53,827 bases of DNA, from contig CAAEOL010000017.1 of NCBI GenBank assembly GCA_900757595.1, positions 1 through 53,827 of the forward strand. The letters run 5' to 3'. Positions 1 to 8,340 of the stretch are shown one piece after another. Each line of letters opens with the position of its first letter. Positions within the stretch are counted from its first letter, which is position 1. Source of the DNA: an uncultured Collinsella sp. (GTDB taxonomy: Bacteria; Actinomycetota; Coriobacteriia; Coriobacteriales; Coriobacteriaceae). The notes below the pieces were generated by a model that ran no database searches, was not told the DNA's origin, and saw only the letters and a list, made by a program, of their open reading frames with translations. The position numbers were made by a program, and so were the translations under genes.

Positions 1-136
1 CTGAATTTAAATTAGAGTCCTGCCAAGCAAAGTTCCCATGGGGAAACGGGCCCATCCCAACAAAGTGCAATTCAGACCCTTCCAACTTTGTATGCGCAGC
101 ATCTCAAGTTGGTGCGTCGGCCCCATAGTAGCCGCA

Positions 137-264
137 GGCCGGGCGCAGGGTTACCTCCCAAATCTTTCCGCAGCGCAGGCCGGCGTTTGTCCGCAGCTCC
201 GCAGGAGCAGGACAAATGCCGGCCATGCGCGAGGACGATTTGGGAGGTAACCCTGCGCCCGGCC
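137..264. repeat. 128-nt long nested hairpin element
   Basis: Positions 137-164 and 237-264 are perfect 28-bp inverted complements. Inside them, 178-192 pairs with 210-224 (15 bp with one G-U-compatible change), 173-177 pairs with 226-230, and 196-200 pairs with 204-208, so almost the whole segment folds into one long stem. No coding sequence is evident on either strand; short open frames on both strands encode similar peptides only because of the palindrome. It lies about 100 bp before ftsE. It could be a palindromic repeat of the REP/MITE kind, or the terminator or structured RNA of the upstream gene, but there is no U-run. The rest of 1-367 shows nothing else clear. Confidence 0.75.
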
Positions 265-367
265 GGTGAGACCCAAACCCCGCCATGCTTCTTATGTGCA
301 GCAAAGCTAATGCTGCTAAAATACAAAGCGCTCATGTAGTTTAAACGCACGACGATAAGGAGCACCA

Positions 368-1588
368 GTGGGTAACCACTTCCGTACCTCCGGTGCGGGC
401 GATGATGCCCCCAAGACGCAGACAGGCGTCCAGGGCAGCCGTTTCGCCACTCCGGATTCAGAGGGCCAGCCTGTTGCTCAGGCCCCCGCTCAGCCGGCAG
501 ATCAGGCACAGCCGGCATCCGATCCCTTTGCCTACAATCCCACCAGCGATGTCGCGCTTTCCGGCACGGCGGGTTTTGAGCCCGTTCAGGCCGTGACCGC
601 TCGCGTGGAGCAGCCTCAGGCTGGCGCCGCCACGCCGCAGCCTACCATGGCCGGCATTCCCGACCCCATGGCCCCTGCGACACCGGCTCCTCAGCCTGCG
701 CAGTCCGGTCTCTTTGCCGCTATTCCCGATCCCACGCAGCCTGCTGCCCCGGTGGTCGAGAGCGATCAGGCCGCCGAGGTCGCAAGCCTCGATAACGCGC
801 TCAACAACCCCGATTTTACGTCGGTGTTTGCGCCCATCGATCCGCAAGCCAGCCGCAAGAAGATGGCCAAGCAGGCCGGTGTCGAGCCCGTCATCCTTAT
901 GGAGCATGTCACCAAGATCTATCCGGCACAGCCCAACAAGCCTGCACTCGACGACATCAACATCGAGATCTATCCGGGCGAGTTCGTCTTCCTGGTCGGT
1001 CATTCCGGCTCGGGTAAGACCACGCTGCTGTCGACGCTCAACCGCGACGTCAAGCCGACGAGCGGCCGCATCTTGGTTGCCGGTCAGGACCTCATGAAGA
1101 TCAAGAACCGCAAGGTTCCGTTCCTGCGCCGCCAGATTGGCGCCGTGTTCCAGGACTTTAAGCTTCTGCCGCAAAAGACCGCCTACGAAAACGTGGCGTT
1201 TGCCCTGCAGTGCATCGGCAAGCCCAAGGGCGTCATTCGCAGCCAGGTGCCGGAGGTGCTGCGTCTGGTCGGTCTGGCCGATCAGATGGACTCGCTGCCC
1301 GACCAGCTTTCCGGTGGCGAGCAGCAGCGCGTCGCCGTCGCCCGCGCTATGGTCAACCGTCCGCCGCTGCTGATCTGCGACGAGCCCACGGGTAACCTCG
1401 ACCCGGCGATCTCGCTGGGCATCATGAAGCTGCTCGAGCGTATTAACCGCACCGGCACCACCGTGATCGTCGCCACGCACGACCGCGAGATGGTCGATAG
1501 CATGCACCGTCGCGTGATCGCCCTCGAGGGCGGCCACGTTATCCGCGACCAGGAGAGGGGAGGTTACGGCAACTATGGCACCAACTAA
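368..1588 (+). CDS. ftsE: Cell division ATP-binding protein FtsE with long N-terminal extension
   Basis: ATPase of the FtsEX complex, which links the divisome to peptidoglycan hydrolases at the inner face of the membrane. The protein has 406 residues. The first ~170 are a Pro/Gln/Ala-rich, low-complexity tail. A standard ABC ATPase follows: Walker A GHSGSGKTT near residue 211, signature LSGGEQQRVAVARA near 315, and Walker B LLICDEPTGNLDP. The usual FtsE length is about 220-230 residues, so the extension is the odd part. The GTG start is preceded by AAGGAG (357-362) at 5-nt spacing. The gene overlaps ftsX by 14 nt, so translation is probably coupled. Confidence 0.95.
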   Translation: MGNHFRTSGAGDDAPKTQTGVQGSRFATPDSEGQPVAQAPAQPADQAQPASDPFAYNPTSDVALSGTAGFEPVQAVTARVEQPQAGAATPQPTMAGIPDPMAPATPAPQPAQSGLFAAIPDPTQPAAPVVESDQAAEVASLDNALNNPDFTSVFAPIDPQASRKKMAKQAGVEPVILMEHVTKIYPAQPNKPALDDINIEIYPGEFVFLVGHSGSGKTTLLSTLNRDVKPTSGRILVAGQDLMKIKNRKVPFLRRQIGAVFQDFKLLPQKTAYENVAFALQCIGKPKGVIRSQVPEVLRLVGLADQMDSLPDQLSGGEQQRVAVARAMVNRPPLLICDEPTGNLDPAISLGIMKLLERINRTGTTVIVATHDREMVDSMHRRVIALEGGHVIRDQERGGYGNYGTN

Positions 1589-2495
1589 CGTGGGCTACTC
1601 CTTCAAAGAGGCAATCAGTCACTTCTTCCGTAACTGGACTACCTCGCTCGGCGCCGTCATCACGATCTTCCTTTCGCTGTTTATCATCGGCCTGTTCATC
1701 ATGGGCTCCGCGATGCTGAACTCCGTGATCGGCACCGTCGAGGATCAGGTTGTCATCAACGCGTTCATTAGCGATGACGCCGATCAGGCCGATGTTCAGG
1801 CTTTTGAGGCCGAGCTTAAGACGTGGAATAACGTCAAGTCCGTGACCTATAAGGACAAGGACGACGCGCTGGCCGAGTATACGAGCAAGATGTCGGGCAA
1901 CGCCGACGCCACCATGAGCGCGCTCGATGGCCAGAACCCGCTGCCGGCTTCGTTTGCAATTGAGATGGACGATCCGTCCAAGGTCGAGAGCACGGCAGAG
2001 AAGCTCAAGAAGAACGCCGACTTCCAGAAGATCGCGGATGACGGCGACGTCAACGCGAGCGTGCTGTACGGCCAAGAGGAAGTGAGCCGCCTGTTCCAGG
2101 TGACCAACTACATCCGCATCGCCGCCGTGGTGCTCGTCGGCCTTTTGACCTTTATCGCATTCATCTTCATCAACAACACGATTCGCCTGTCCATCACGGC
2201 GCGTCGTCGTGAGATTGCGATTATGCGTCTGGTCGGCGCCAGCAACGGCTTCATTCGCGGCCCGTTTATCACCGAGGGCGTACTGCAGGCCATTTTGGGC
2301 TCGCTGCTTTCCATCGGCGTTCTGGAGCTGCTGCGCAATCTGATGATTCCGCGTTTGCAGGAGAGCATCGGCTGGATGTCGTTTGCCCTGCCGATGCAGT
2401 ACTACCTGGTGACCTATGCTGCGCTGATTCTGGTCGGTGTGATTATCGGTCTCTTTGGTTCTGCCATAGCCATGCGCCGCTACCTGCGCGTGTAG
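1575..2495 (+). CDS. ftsX: Cell division protein FtsX
   Basis: Permease-like partner of FtsE that transmits ATP hydrolysis across the membrane to cell-wall hydrolases. The 306 residues show the family layout: a cytoplasmic N-terminus (SFKEAISHFFRNW), a first membrane helix near 25-45, an extracellular domain at roughly 50-175, and three C-terminal helices, with the conserved RRREIAIMRLVGASN loop after the second helix. The ATG lies inside the end of ftsE, and the SD-like run AGGAGAGGGGAGG just upstream is within ftsE. A terminator follows 25 bp after the stop, closing an ftsEX unit. Confidence 0.95.
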   Translation: MAPTNVGYSFKEAISHFFRNWTTSLGAVITIFLSLFIIGLFIMGSAMLNSVIGTVEDQVVINAFISDDADQADVQAFEAELKTWNNVKSVTYKDKDDALAEYTSKMSGNADATMSALDGQNPLPASFAIEMDDPSKVESTAEKLKKNADFQKIADDGDVNASVLYGQEEVSRLFQVTNYIRIAAVVLVGLLTFIAFIFINNTIRLSITARRREIAIMRLVGASNGFIRGPFITEGVLQAILGSLLSIGVLELLRNLMIPRLQESIGWMSFALPMQYYLVTYAALILVGVIIGLFGSAIAMRRYLRV

Positions 2496-2519
2496 GCATG
2501 CCTGGAATTCATCCCTTCC

Positions 2520-2553
2520 AACGGGTCGTCTCTTATGGGACGGCCCGTTTTTT
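2520..2553 (+). terminator. Rho-independent terminator after ftsX
   Basis: AACGGGTCGTC (2520-2530) pairs with GACGGCCCGTT (2539-2549, one G-U), followed by a run of Ts. Confidence 0.85.
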
Positions 2554-2558
2554 GATCT

Positions 2559-2637
2559 CTAGGGGACGGCATGATTGCGGATCATCGTCGCGCTGGTCTA
2601 TCTATGTGATCCGTTTTCCTTCGTCCCCTAGGGATCA
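2559..2637. repeat. CTAGGGGACG inverted repeat with shared GTCCCC motif
   Basis: CTAGGGGACG (2559-2568) and CGTCCCCTAG (2622-2631) are perfect inverted complements, and GGATCA/TGATCC pair inside them. The right half, CGTCCCCTAGGGATCA after a TTTTCC run, closely matches segments at 14869-14892 and 46202-46224, so it is probably a small dispersed intergenic element. No gene lies here. Confidence 0.55.
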
Positions 2638-2687
2638 TTTGGGTAGACTCTTGGGATGTAAACGGCAATCGATAGTTAGGAGGCGCC

Positions 2688-4823
2688 ATGGGGCGCAATA
2701 ACAAGCATAAGCGTGGAGCTCGCAATAAGCGCGGGCCGGTGCGCAGCGAACGCCGTCCGAGCCTGACCGGGCGCGTGCAGCTCCATGAGCACAGTGCCTA
2801 TGTCATAACCGAGAATGGCGACTACAAGGTCATGGGCCGCGGTAAGCGCGAGATCATGGACGGCGATACCGTTGCCGTGAGCATTAAGAACAGCCCGCAT
2901 GGCGAGCGTCGCGCCGTGATCGAGGGCGTGGTTGAGCGCGCAGCTATAAGCGTGGTGGGCACGTACCAGACCGCCGGTCCGCTCGGTGTGATTGAGCCGC
3001 TCGATTCGCGCCTGAAGGCCGACTTCTTCATTTTGCCCGAGGATACCTCGGCGGATCGCCTGGGCGTCCGCCCGGGTGATGCCGTTGTCGCACGCATTTT
3101 GACCTACCCGACGCGCCTGGAATCGGGCACTGTGACGATCGAACGCCGCATTGGCGGAGATGACGCGCCCGATTTGGGCGTTCAATATGTGATGGCGCGT
3201 TACGGCTATACCGATAGCTATCCCGAGGCCGCGCTAGACGAGGCCGAGGGGCTTTCGCTCGATGTGTCCGCGGCGCTTAAGGACCCGCTCCGCCGCGATC
3301 TGCGCGACCGCTTTGTCATCACGATCGACCCTGTCGACGCGCGCGACTTTGACGATGCCATTTCGCTGGAGCGCACACCCGAGGGCGGCTACAAGCTGGG
3401 TGTGCATATCGCCGACGTTTCGCACTATGTGGCTTGGGACGGGCATATCGATCTTGAGGCTCGCCATCGTACGACATCGGTGTATCTGGCCGATCGCGTG
3501 CTTCCCATGCTGCCCGAACGCCTGTCCTGTGACCTGTGCTCGCTTCGCTCTGACGAGGACCGTCTTGCGTTTACCGTCGATATCGAGCTCGATGCGCAGG
3601 GTCGCGTGCGGCATTACGATCCGTACCCCAGTGTGATTCGCTCGCGTGTGCGTATGGACTATGACGGCGCCGAGGCGCTGCTGGTGCGTGCCGGTGCGGT
3701 TGAGTATTCGGTGCTGGAGGGTGCGGCCGAGGATGTTGCGGCTGCCGAGACCTCGCGCGAGGAAGCGCTTGAGCGCGGTCTTGCGTGCGAGGAGGCCGCC
3801 CGCGGCTACAACATCGACCTCGACGACTTCCTTGTCGCCGCTAACGAACTCGCCGAACTTCGCCGTCGTATTCGTCGCGCCCGCGGCTCGGTCGATTTTG
3901 ACACGGCCGAGATTCGCGCTCTATTGGATGAGGACGGAGTACCCGTGCAGATTGTGGCGCGTGAACGTTCGTGTGCCACGTCGCTTATCGAGGAAGCTAT
4001 GCTGCTCGCCAACGAGTGCGTTGCAGAGTGGCTGGCAGACCGTGATATCGAGGCCTGCTATCGCGTGCATGAGGATCCGAGCCCCGATAGCCTGCACGGT
4101 GCCGCCGTTGCGCTGGCTCAGCTAGGCATCATCGACGATCGCCGTGCTGCCGGTATTGCCCTGGGGAGTCCCGATGAGCTGCAGGCTGCAGTCGATGCTG
4201 CCGCCGGTACGGCCAACGCACCGCTCGTCAACACGCTGCTTCTGCGCAGCATGCAGCGCGCGCTGTACAAGCCGCGCAACGAGGGCCACTTTGCGCTCGC
4301 CGCGCCGTGCTACTGTCACTTTACGAGTCCCATCCGTCGCTACCCCGATCTGGTGGTGCACCGCGTACTCAAGCTGCAGTTGGCCTATGAGCAGCTCGGC
4401 GGCAAGGACGCCCTGGTCCGTACGCCGCGGCTGATCGGCAAGGGGCGCGAGTCGCTGCCGCGCATTCTGCCGCAGATCTGCCGCGCATGCAGCGATGCCG
4501 AGCGCGCGGCAGATGCCGCCAGCCATGCGACGCAAAAGATCAAGATTGCCCAGTACTATGAGGACCGTCTGGGCGAGCGCTATGCCGGAACCGTCTCGTG
4601 GGTTAGCAGCATGGGCCTCTTTGTGCGCTTGGACCTAACGCAGGTCGAAGGCTTGGTTTCGATCAAGAGCCTGGGCAACGAGTGGTTCGAGTTCGACGAG
4701 GATGCACTTACGCTGACGGGCGCCGACACGGGGGCTCGTTACGAGCTGGGGCAGCGCGTGATCATCGAGGTCTCGCGCGTCAATACCACGCGTGGGCACT
4801 TGGACTTTAAGCTTATCCATTAG
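2688..4823 (+). CDS. rnr: Ribonuclease R (RNB-family 3'-5' exoribonuclease)
   Basis: Degrades structured RNA from the 3' end, including tmRNA-tagged messages in partnership with SmpB. It has 711 residues. An N-terminal OB/cold-shock-like part is followed by the RNB catalytic domain, with DPVDARDFDDA near residue 215 (the clustered Asp residues bind Mg2+) and HIADVSHYV, and by SPIRRYPDL near 550. A C-terminal S1 domain follows (YAGTVSWVSSMGLFVRL). The start ATG has an AGGAGG-type site just upstream. Family members of this length without a long basic tail are common in Gram-positives. smpB lies 8.6 kb downstream. Confidence 0.95.
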   Translation: MGRNNKHKRGARNKRGPVRSERRPSLTGRVQLHEHSAYVITENGDYKVMGRGKREIMDGDTVAVSIKNSPHGERRAVIEGVVERAAISVVGTYQTAGPLGVIEPLDSRLKADFFILPEDTSADRLGVRPGDAVVARILTYPTRLESGTVTIERRIGGDDAPDLGVQYVMARYGYTDSYPEAALDEAEGLSLDVSAALKDPLRRDLRDRFVITIDPVDARDFDDAISLERTPEGGYKLGVHIADVSHYVAWDGHIDLEARHRTTSVYLADRVLPMLPERLSCDLCSLRSDEDRLAFTVDIELDAQGRVRHYDPYPSVIRSRVRMDYDGAEALLVRAGAVEYSVLEGAAEDVAAAETSREEALERGLACEEAARGYNIDLDDFLVAANELAELRRRIRRARGSVDFDTAEIRALLDEDGVPVQIVARERSCATSLIEEAMLLANECVAEWLADRDIEACYRVHEDPSPDSLHGAAVALAQLGIIDDRRAAGIALGSPDELQAAVDAAAGTANAPLVNTLLLRSMQRALYKPRNEGHFALAAPCYCHFTSPIRRYPDLVVHRVLKLQLAYEQLGGKDALVRTPRLIGKGRESLPRILPQICRACSDAERAADAASHATQKIKIAQYYEDRLGERYAGTVSWVSSMGLFVRLDLTQVEGLVSIKSLGNEWFEFDEDALTLTGADTGARYELGQRVIIEVSRVNTTRGHLDFKLIH

Positions 4824-4848
4824 CCAAATCCCGACTCATGGTGGGGGA

Positions 4849-4885
4849 GCGGAGGGCGGCCTTTCGGGACCGCCCTCCGCATTTG
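4849..4885 (+). terminator. Terminator-like hairpin after rnr
   Basis: GCGGAGGGCGG (4849-4859) pairs perfectly with CCGCCCTCCGC (4870-4880), followed by a short ATTTG rather than a long U-run. Confidence 0.7.
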
Positions 4886-4942
4886 AATCGTGGCTACCTT
4901 GCCGTCTGCTCGGCCGCCCGCTTACCTGCTATTTGAGAGGTA

Positions 4943-4981
4943 AAACCTACCAAAATAAACCTGTCCCTTTTTGGCAGGTTT
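4943..4981. promoter_or_regulatory. Inverted repeat upstream of the recombinase gene
   Basis: AAACCTACCAAA (4943-4954) and TTTGGCAGGTTT (4970-4981) are inverted complements with one mismatch and end 19 bp before the recombinase ATG. This could be an operator or a recombinase-binding (res-like) site. It also carries the CTGTCCC phrase seen in other intergenic repeats of this window. Confidence 0.45.
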
Positions 4982-5000
4982 ACAAGAAAGCGGGGATGAG

Positions 5001-5606
5001 ATGGCGACGGTGTACGGTTATGCGCGGGTGAGTTCGCGCGATCAGAACCTTAATCGGCAGCTGGATGCGCTGGGCGCCTATGGCGTGGGCTCGGCGAATA
5101 TTTATGCCGACCATGCGAGCGGCAAGGACTTCGATCGACCGCGTTATCGCGAGCTGCTACACGTCCTGGGAGACGGGGACGTGCTGGTGGTGCTTTCTAT
5201 CGATCGGTTGGGTCGCAACTACAGCGAGATTCTCGAGGAATGGCGGCGCATAACCAAAGAGCTCGGCGCCGCCATCGTGGTGCTGGACATGCCGTTGCTC
5301 GACACGCGCACCAGGGGTAACGGGGCGCCCGACGTGACAAGCACGCTGATTGCGGATATCGTTTTGCAGCTGCTGAGCTACGTGGCACAGGTGGAGCGGG
5401 AAAACATCCATCAGCGCCAGGCCGAGGGGATCGCGGCGGCGCAGGCCCGAGGTGTACGTTTTGGTCGGCCTCGTAAGCCGCGCCCTCCGCAGTTTGAGCT
5501 CGTGCGGACGACCTACGAGGAGGGCGCTATCACGCGGAGCCAGGCGGCCAAACGCCTGGGTGTGTGCGTGGGGACGTTCGATCGCTGGATGCGCGAGGCG
5601 GGGTAG
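5001..5606 (+). CDS. Serine site-specific recombinase (resolvase/invertase family)
   Basis: A 201-residue small serine recombinase. The N-terminus MATVYGYARVSSRDQN carries the catalytic Ser (residue 11) in the family context Y-x-R-V-S-x-x-x-Q. LSIDRLGRN and the region ending VERENIHQRQAEGIAAA (E helix) follow, then GRPRKP and a C-terminal helix-turn-helix (ITRSQAAKRLGVCVGTFDRWM). It is full length for a resolvase or invertase. I chose the ATG at 5001 because the homology starts there. No partner transposase is adjacent, so it may be a relic of a mobile element or an orphan DNA invertase. Confidence 0.88.
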   Translation: MATVYGYARVSSRDQNLNRQLDALGAYGVGSANIYADHASGKDFDRPRYRELLHVLGDGDVLVVLSIDRLGRNYSEILEEWRRITKELGAAIVVLDMPLLDTRTRGNGAPDVTSTLIADIVLQLLSYVAQVERENIHQRQAEGIAAAQARGVRFGRPRKPRPPQFELVRTTYEEGAITRSQAAKRLGVCVGTFDRWMREAG

Positions 5607-5711
5607 GGGTTTGCGTCGCTTTGTTGCTTCCTGTTGCGATTCATATTTTGATACGGTGACGATGTCATTTTGGGCTACACTCGCTGATATTCAAAAAAAG
5701 GAGGTTGGCCC

Positions 5712-6293
5712 TTGTCGCGCGTAAAACAAATAATCGGATGGACCGCGATCGTTCTGTTCGTTGTAACGCTGGCGGGCATCTGGGTGCTGACGGAGCAAAA
5801 TGCGGTGGAGACGTCGTTGCTGAGCGAGTCCACCGCGCGTGTGGTAGAGGGTCAGGCTACGGGCGTTCAGGTTGTCGATGCCACGGGTGAAGCCCAGACG
5901 GAGAACGGAATGACCGGGGGCGCCGATTCGGCTGCCTCGAATGTCCGGTCTGGCCGACTTGCTTCCATTCGCATGTGGGTGGGCACGAACGTCCGTCGCG
6001 TTGCCCATACCGTAGAGTTTTTCTTCGTCGGATTGTTCGCCTCGGTGGTCGTGGTTTGCTTTTCCAGGCGTCCGTGGAGCATATGCTCCCGTTGCGTGCC
6101 CGTATTGCTCTTTTGCGCCGCCTGCTCCGTTGGCGATCAGGTACATAAGATCTTTGTTCCCGGCAGGCATTTCGACGTTATCGATTTAGGATTCGATGCT
6201 GTGGGCTATGTCACCGCCATGCTGTTGGTATTGCTGACGGCGGCGTTGGTGCGCCATGCGACTCGGCCGATCGGCGCCCATGCGAGGCGCTAG
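5712..6293 (+). CDS. VanZ-like membrane protein
   Basis: A 193-residue membrane protein with one N-terminal helix (about 8-27), a low-complexity linker (40-80), and a C-terminal part with three helices. The conserved VanZ-type pattern is present: VAHTVEFFFVGLF, then VGDQVHKIFVPGRHFDVIDLGFD, then a glycine-containing last helix. VanZ proteins are linked to teicoplanin tolerance in enterococci, but most chromosomal members have no proven role. The start is TTG at 5712, placed 7 nt after a strong AAAGGAGG (5697-5704). A hairpin at 6375 probably ends the transcript. Confidence 0.7.
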   Translation: MSRVKQIIGWTAIVLFVVTLAGIWVLTEQNAVETSLLSESTARVVEGQATGVQVVDATGEAQTENGMTGGADSAASNVRSGRLASIRMWVGTNVRRVAHTVEFFFVGLFASVVVVCFSRRPWSICSRCVPVLLFCAACSVGDQVHKIFVPGRHFDVIDLGFDAVGYVTAMLLVLLTAALVRHATRPIGAHARR

Positions 6294-6374
6294 CCGGTAA
6301 CAAACTCGTTTCCGATAATGCGACCTCGTTGAATTATTTTGTGTCGTGCGTATTTCCGAGCGGTCGGATTTGAG

Positions 6375-6402
6375 GGGCGAGCGGTAGAACGCTCGCCCTT
6401 TG
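6375..6402 (+). terminator. Hairpin terminator after the VanZ-like gene
   Basis: GGGCGAGCG (6375-6383) pairs perfectly with CGCTCGCCC (6390-6398), followed by TTTG. Confidence 0.65.
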
Positions 6403-6497
6403 TGCGCCACGATGCGGCACAATGTACCGCAAAAGCTGTTTGTATCCGGTGCGAATCATTCGTTGGTCTTTAATTCTTCTCAACGGAGGTGTTTGAG

Positions 6498-7349
6498 ATG
6501 GCAAACGGATTGCTTTTGCGGCTTCGCGAGCGTGAGCTCAGCGCGAGCCCGGCGGAACGCAATGTCATCGCATATGTAAGCGCTCATCCGCACGAGGTGG
6601 TCGGGCTGTCCGTCCGCGGTCTTGCCGATGCCACGTTCTCCTCGCCCTCGAGCATTTTGCGCTTTTGCAAGCGCTTGGGTTTTGCGGGCTACAAGGAGTT
6701 CCAGCGCGAACTGATTGCCGAGCTGGCGCTCTTGGGTGACAAGAAAGACGTTGCCCTCGAGGACATCTCCATGGATGACAGCGTCGAACGTATCGTGGGG
6801 AAGGTGATGAAAAGCAACGTGCGCACGATCGAAGCGACGGCGCGAACGCTCGATTACACCGTCTTGGAGCGATGTGCGGCCTATCTTAAGCGGGCACGCG
6901 CGGTCAATCTGTTCGGTATCGGTGCCTCTCGTTTGGTCGCGCACGATCTGGCGCAAAAGCTCATGCGTGTCGACAAAGAGTGCCATCTGTACGACGACTG
7001 GCATGATCAGCTCTTGTGTGCCAAGAACATGCATGAGGGCGATATGGCAATCGCCTTTAGCTACTCGGGCTTGACGCAAGAGGTGCTGGACTGCGCCGCC
7101 GAGGCCCAACGTCACAACTGTCCCGTTGTGGCCGTGACCAAAGTAGATGGATCATCCAAGCTTGCCACCATGGCCGATGCCGTGCTCGGCGTCGCTGCGA
7201 GTGAGCCCTTGGTCCGCAGCGGTGCCATGGCTTCGCGTATGGCCCAGCTTATGGTTGTCGATGCCCTGTACGCTGCTTACGTTGCCAGCGACTACGAACG
7301 GGCGACGCATGTCATTAAGCAAAACTACATCGAGAAACAGGAAAGATGA
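6498..7349 (+). CDS. murR: MurR/RpiR-family transcriptional regulator of MurNAc use
   Basis: A 283-residue regulator with an N-terminal RpiR helix-turn-helix (residues 1-80, with LSVRGLADATFSSPSSILRFCKRLGF) and a C-terminal SIS sugar-phosphate-binding domain (about 115-250, with FGIGASRLVAHDLAQKL and AIAFSYSGLTQEV). It is the first gene of a murQ-murP-mupG cluster, so it probably senses MurNAc-6-phosphate. A GTG at 6489 is also in frame but overlaps the GGAGG (6485-6489). The ATG at 6498 has correct spacing and is preferred. The stop is 10 nt before murQ. Confidence 0.85.
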   Translation: MANGLLLRLRERELSASPAERNVIAYVSAHPHEVVGLSVRGLADATFSSPSSILRFCKRLGFAGYKEFQRELIAELALLGDKKDVALEDISMDDSVERIVGKVMKSNVRTIEATARTLDYTVLERCAAYLKRARAVNLFGIGASRLVAHDLAQKLMRVDKECHLYDDWHDQLLCAKNMHEGDMAIAFSYSGLTQEVLDCAAEAQRHNCPVVAVTKVDGSSKLATMADAVLGVAASEPLVRSGAMASRMAQLMVVDALYAAYVASDYERATHVIKQNYIEKQER

Positions 7350-7359
7350 GGTGAATGAA

Positions 7360-8283
7360 ATGCTCGATTTAACAAAATTCACGACCGAACAGCGTAATCA
7401 AAGGTCTATGGACCTCGATACGATGACATCGCTGCAAATCGTCACGACGATGAATGATGAGGATCTTCGTGCCGTCCAGTCGGTTACGAAAGTGTTGCCC
7501 CAGGTTGCCACAGCAATCGACTGGGCTGCTGAGACGCTCGAGCGCGGCGGGCGCGTCTTTTACATGGGTGCAGGCACCAGTGGTCGTCTGGGCGTGCTCG
7601 ACGCTTCGGAGTGCCCGCCCACGTTTGGTGTGTCACCCGATCTGATTGTCGGGCTCATTGCCGGAGGCGAGACGGCGTTTATCAAGGCTGTCGAAGGTGC
7701 CGAAGACAGCGAGGAGCTTGGCGCGAGCGACCTGCGGGAGCGTGGACTCTCGGACAAGGATCTTGTCGTTGGCCTGGCGGCAAGCGGTCGTACTCCCTAT
7801 GTGGTGGGCGGCCTTGTGTACGCCAAAGCAACTGGGTGCAAGACCATTGCAATTGCCTGTAACCAAGGGTCGAAGATCGGGGAGAGCGCAGATCTTGCCA
7901 TTGAGCCCGTGCCCGGTCCCGAGGTGCTGACCGGCTCAACGAGGCTCAAAGCGGGAACGGTCCAAAAGCTCATTCTCAATATGATTTCGACCGGTGCCAT
8001 GGTCAAGATTGGCAAGGTGTACCAAAACCTGATGGTCGATGTGCAGCAGACGAACGAGAAGTTGGTGGTGCGCGGCCAGAACATCGTGATGGAGGCGACC
8101 GGCTGCACACGCGAGCACGCTATTCAGGCGCTTGCAGATGCCGGCGGCCACGTAAAAACCGCTATTGTCTCGGTACTGCTGGACTGCGATGCCGAGCAGG
8201 CTGCGGTAGCTCTTGAGCGGGCGCGAGGCCATGTCCGTGCTGCGGTGAGCGGCCATGAGAAGAGCGATGCCGATGCCCAATAG
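7360..8283 (+). CDS. murQ: N-acetylmuramic acid 6-phosphate etherase
   Basis: Cleaves the lactyl ether of MurNAc-6-P to give GlcNAc-6-P and D-lactate in the cytoplasm, for recycling or uptake of peptidoglycan sugars. The 307 residues match family length. There is an N-terminal SIS domain with FYMGAGTSGRLGVLDASECPPTFG, then LIAGGETAFIKAVEGAED, GLAASGRTPYV and ALTGSTRLKAGT-like (VLTGSTRLKAGTVQK) elements, all hallmarks of MurQ. The open frame extends well upstream into murR, but the ATG at 7360 follows an AGGTGA site and matches the MurQ N-terminus. Confidence 0.96.
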   Translation: MLDLTKFTTEQRNQRSMDLDTMTSLQIVTTMNDEDLRAVQSVTKVLPQVATAIDWAAETLERGGRVFYMGAGTSGRLGVLDASECPPTFGVSPDLIVGLIAGGETAFIKAVEGAEDSEELGASDLRERGLSDKDLVVGLAASGRTPYVVGGLVYAKATGCKTIAIACNQGSKIGESADLAIEPVPGPEVLTGSTRLKAGTVQKLILNMISTGAMVKIGKVYQNLMVDVQQTNEKLVVRGQNIVMEATGCTREHAIQALADAGGHVKTAIVSVLLDCDAEQAAVALERARGHVRAAVSGHEKSDADAQ

Positions 8284-8340
8284 GTGCACGGCGTGAGCTG
8301 ATATGACATCCAGACGAGATACCCAATACAAGGAGGAGTT

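Noticed and set aside
2498..2701. A 67-codon open frame before rnr
   Set aside because: It runs through the ftsX terminator and the intergenic repeat and overlaps the rnr start.
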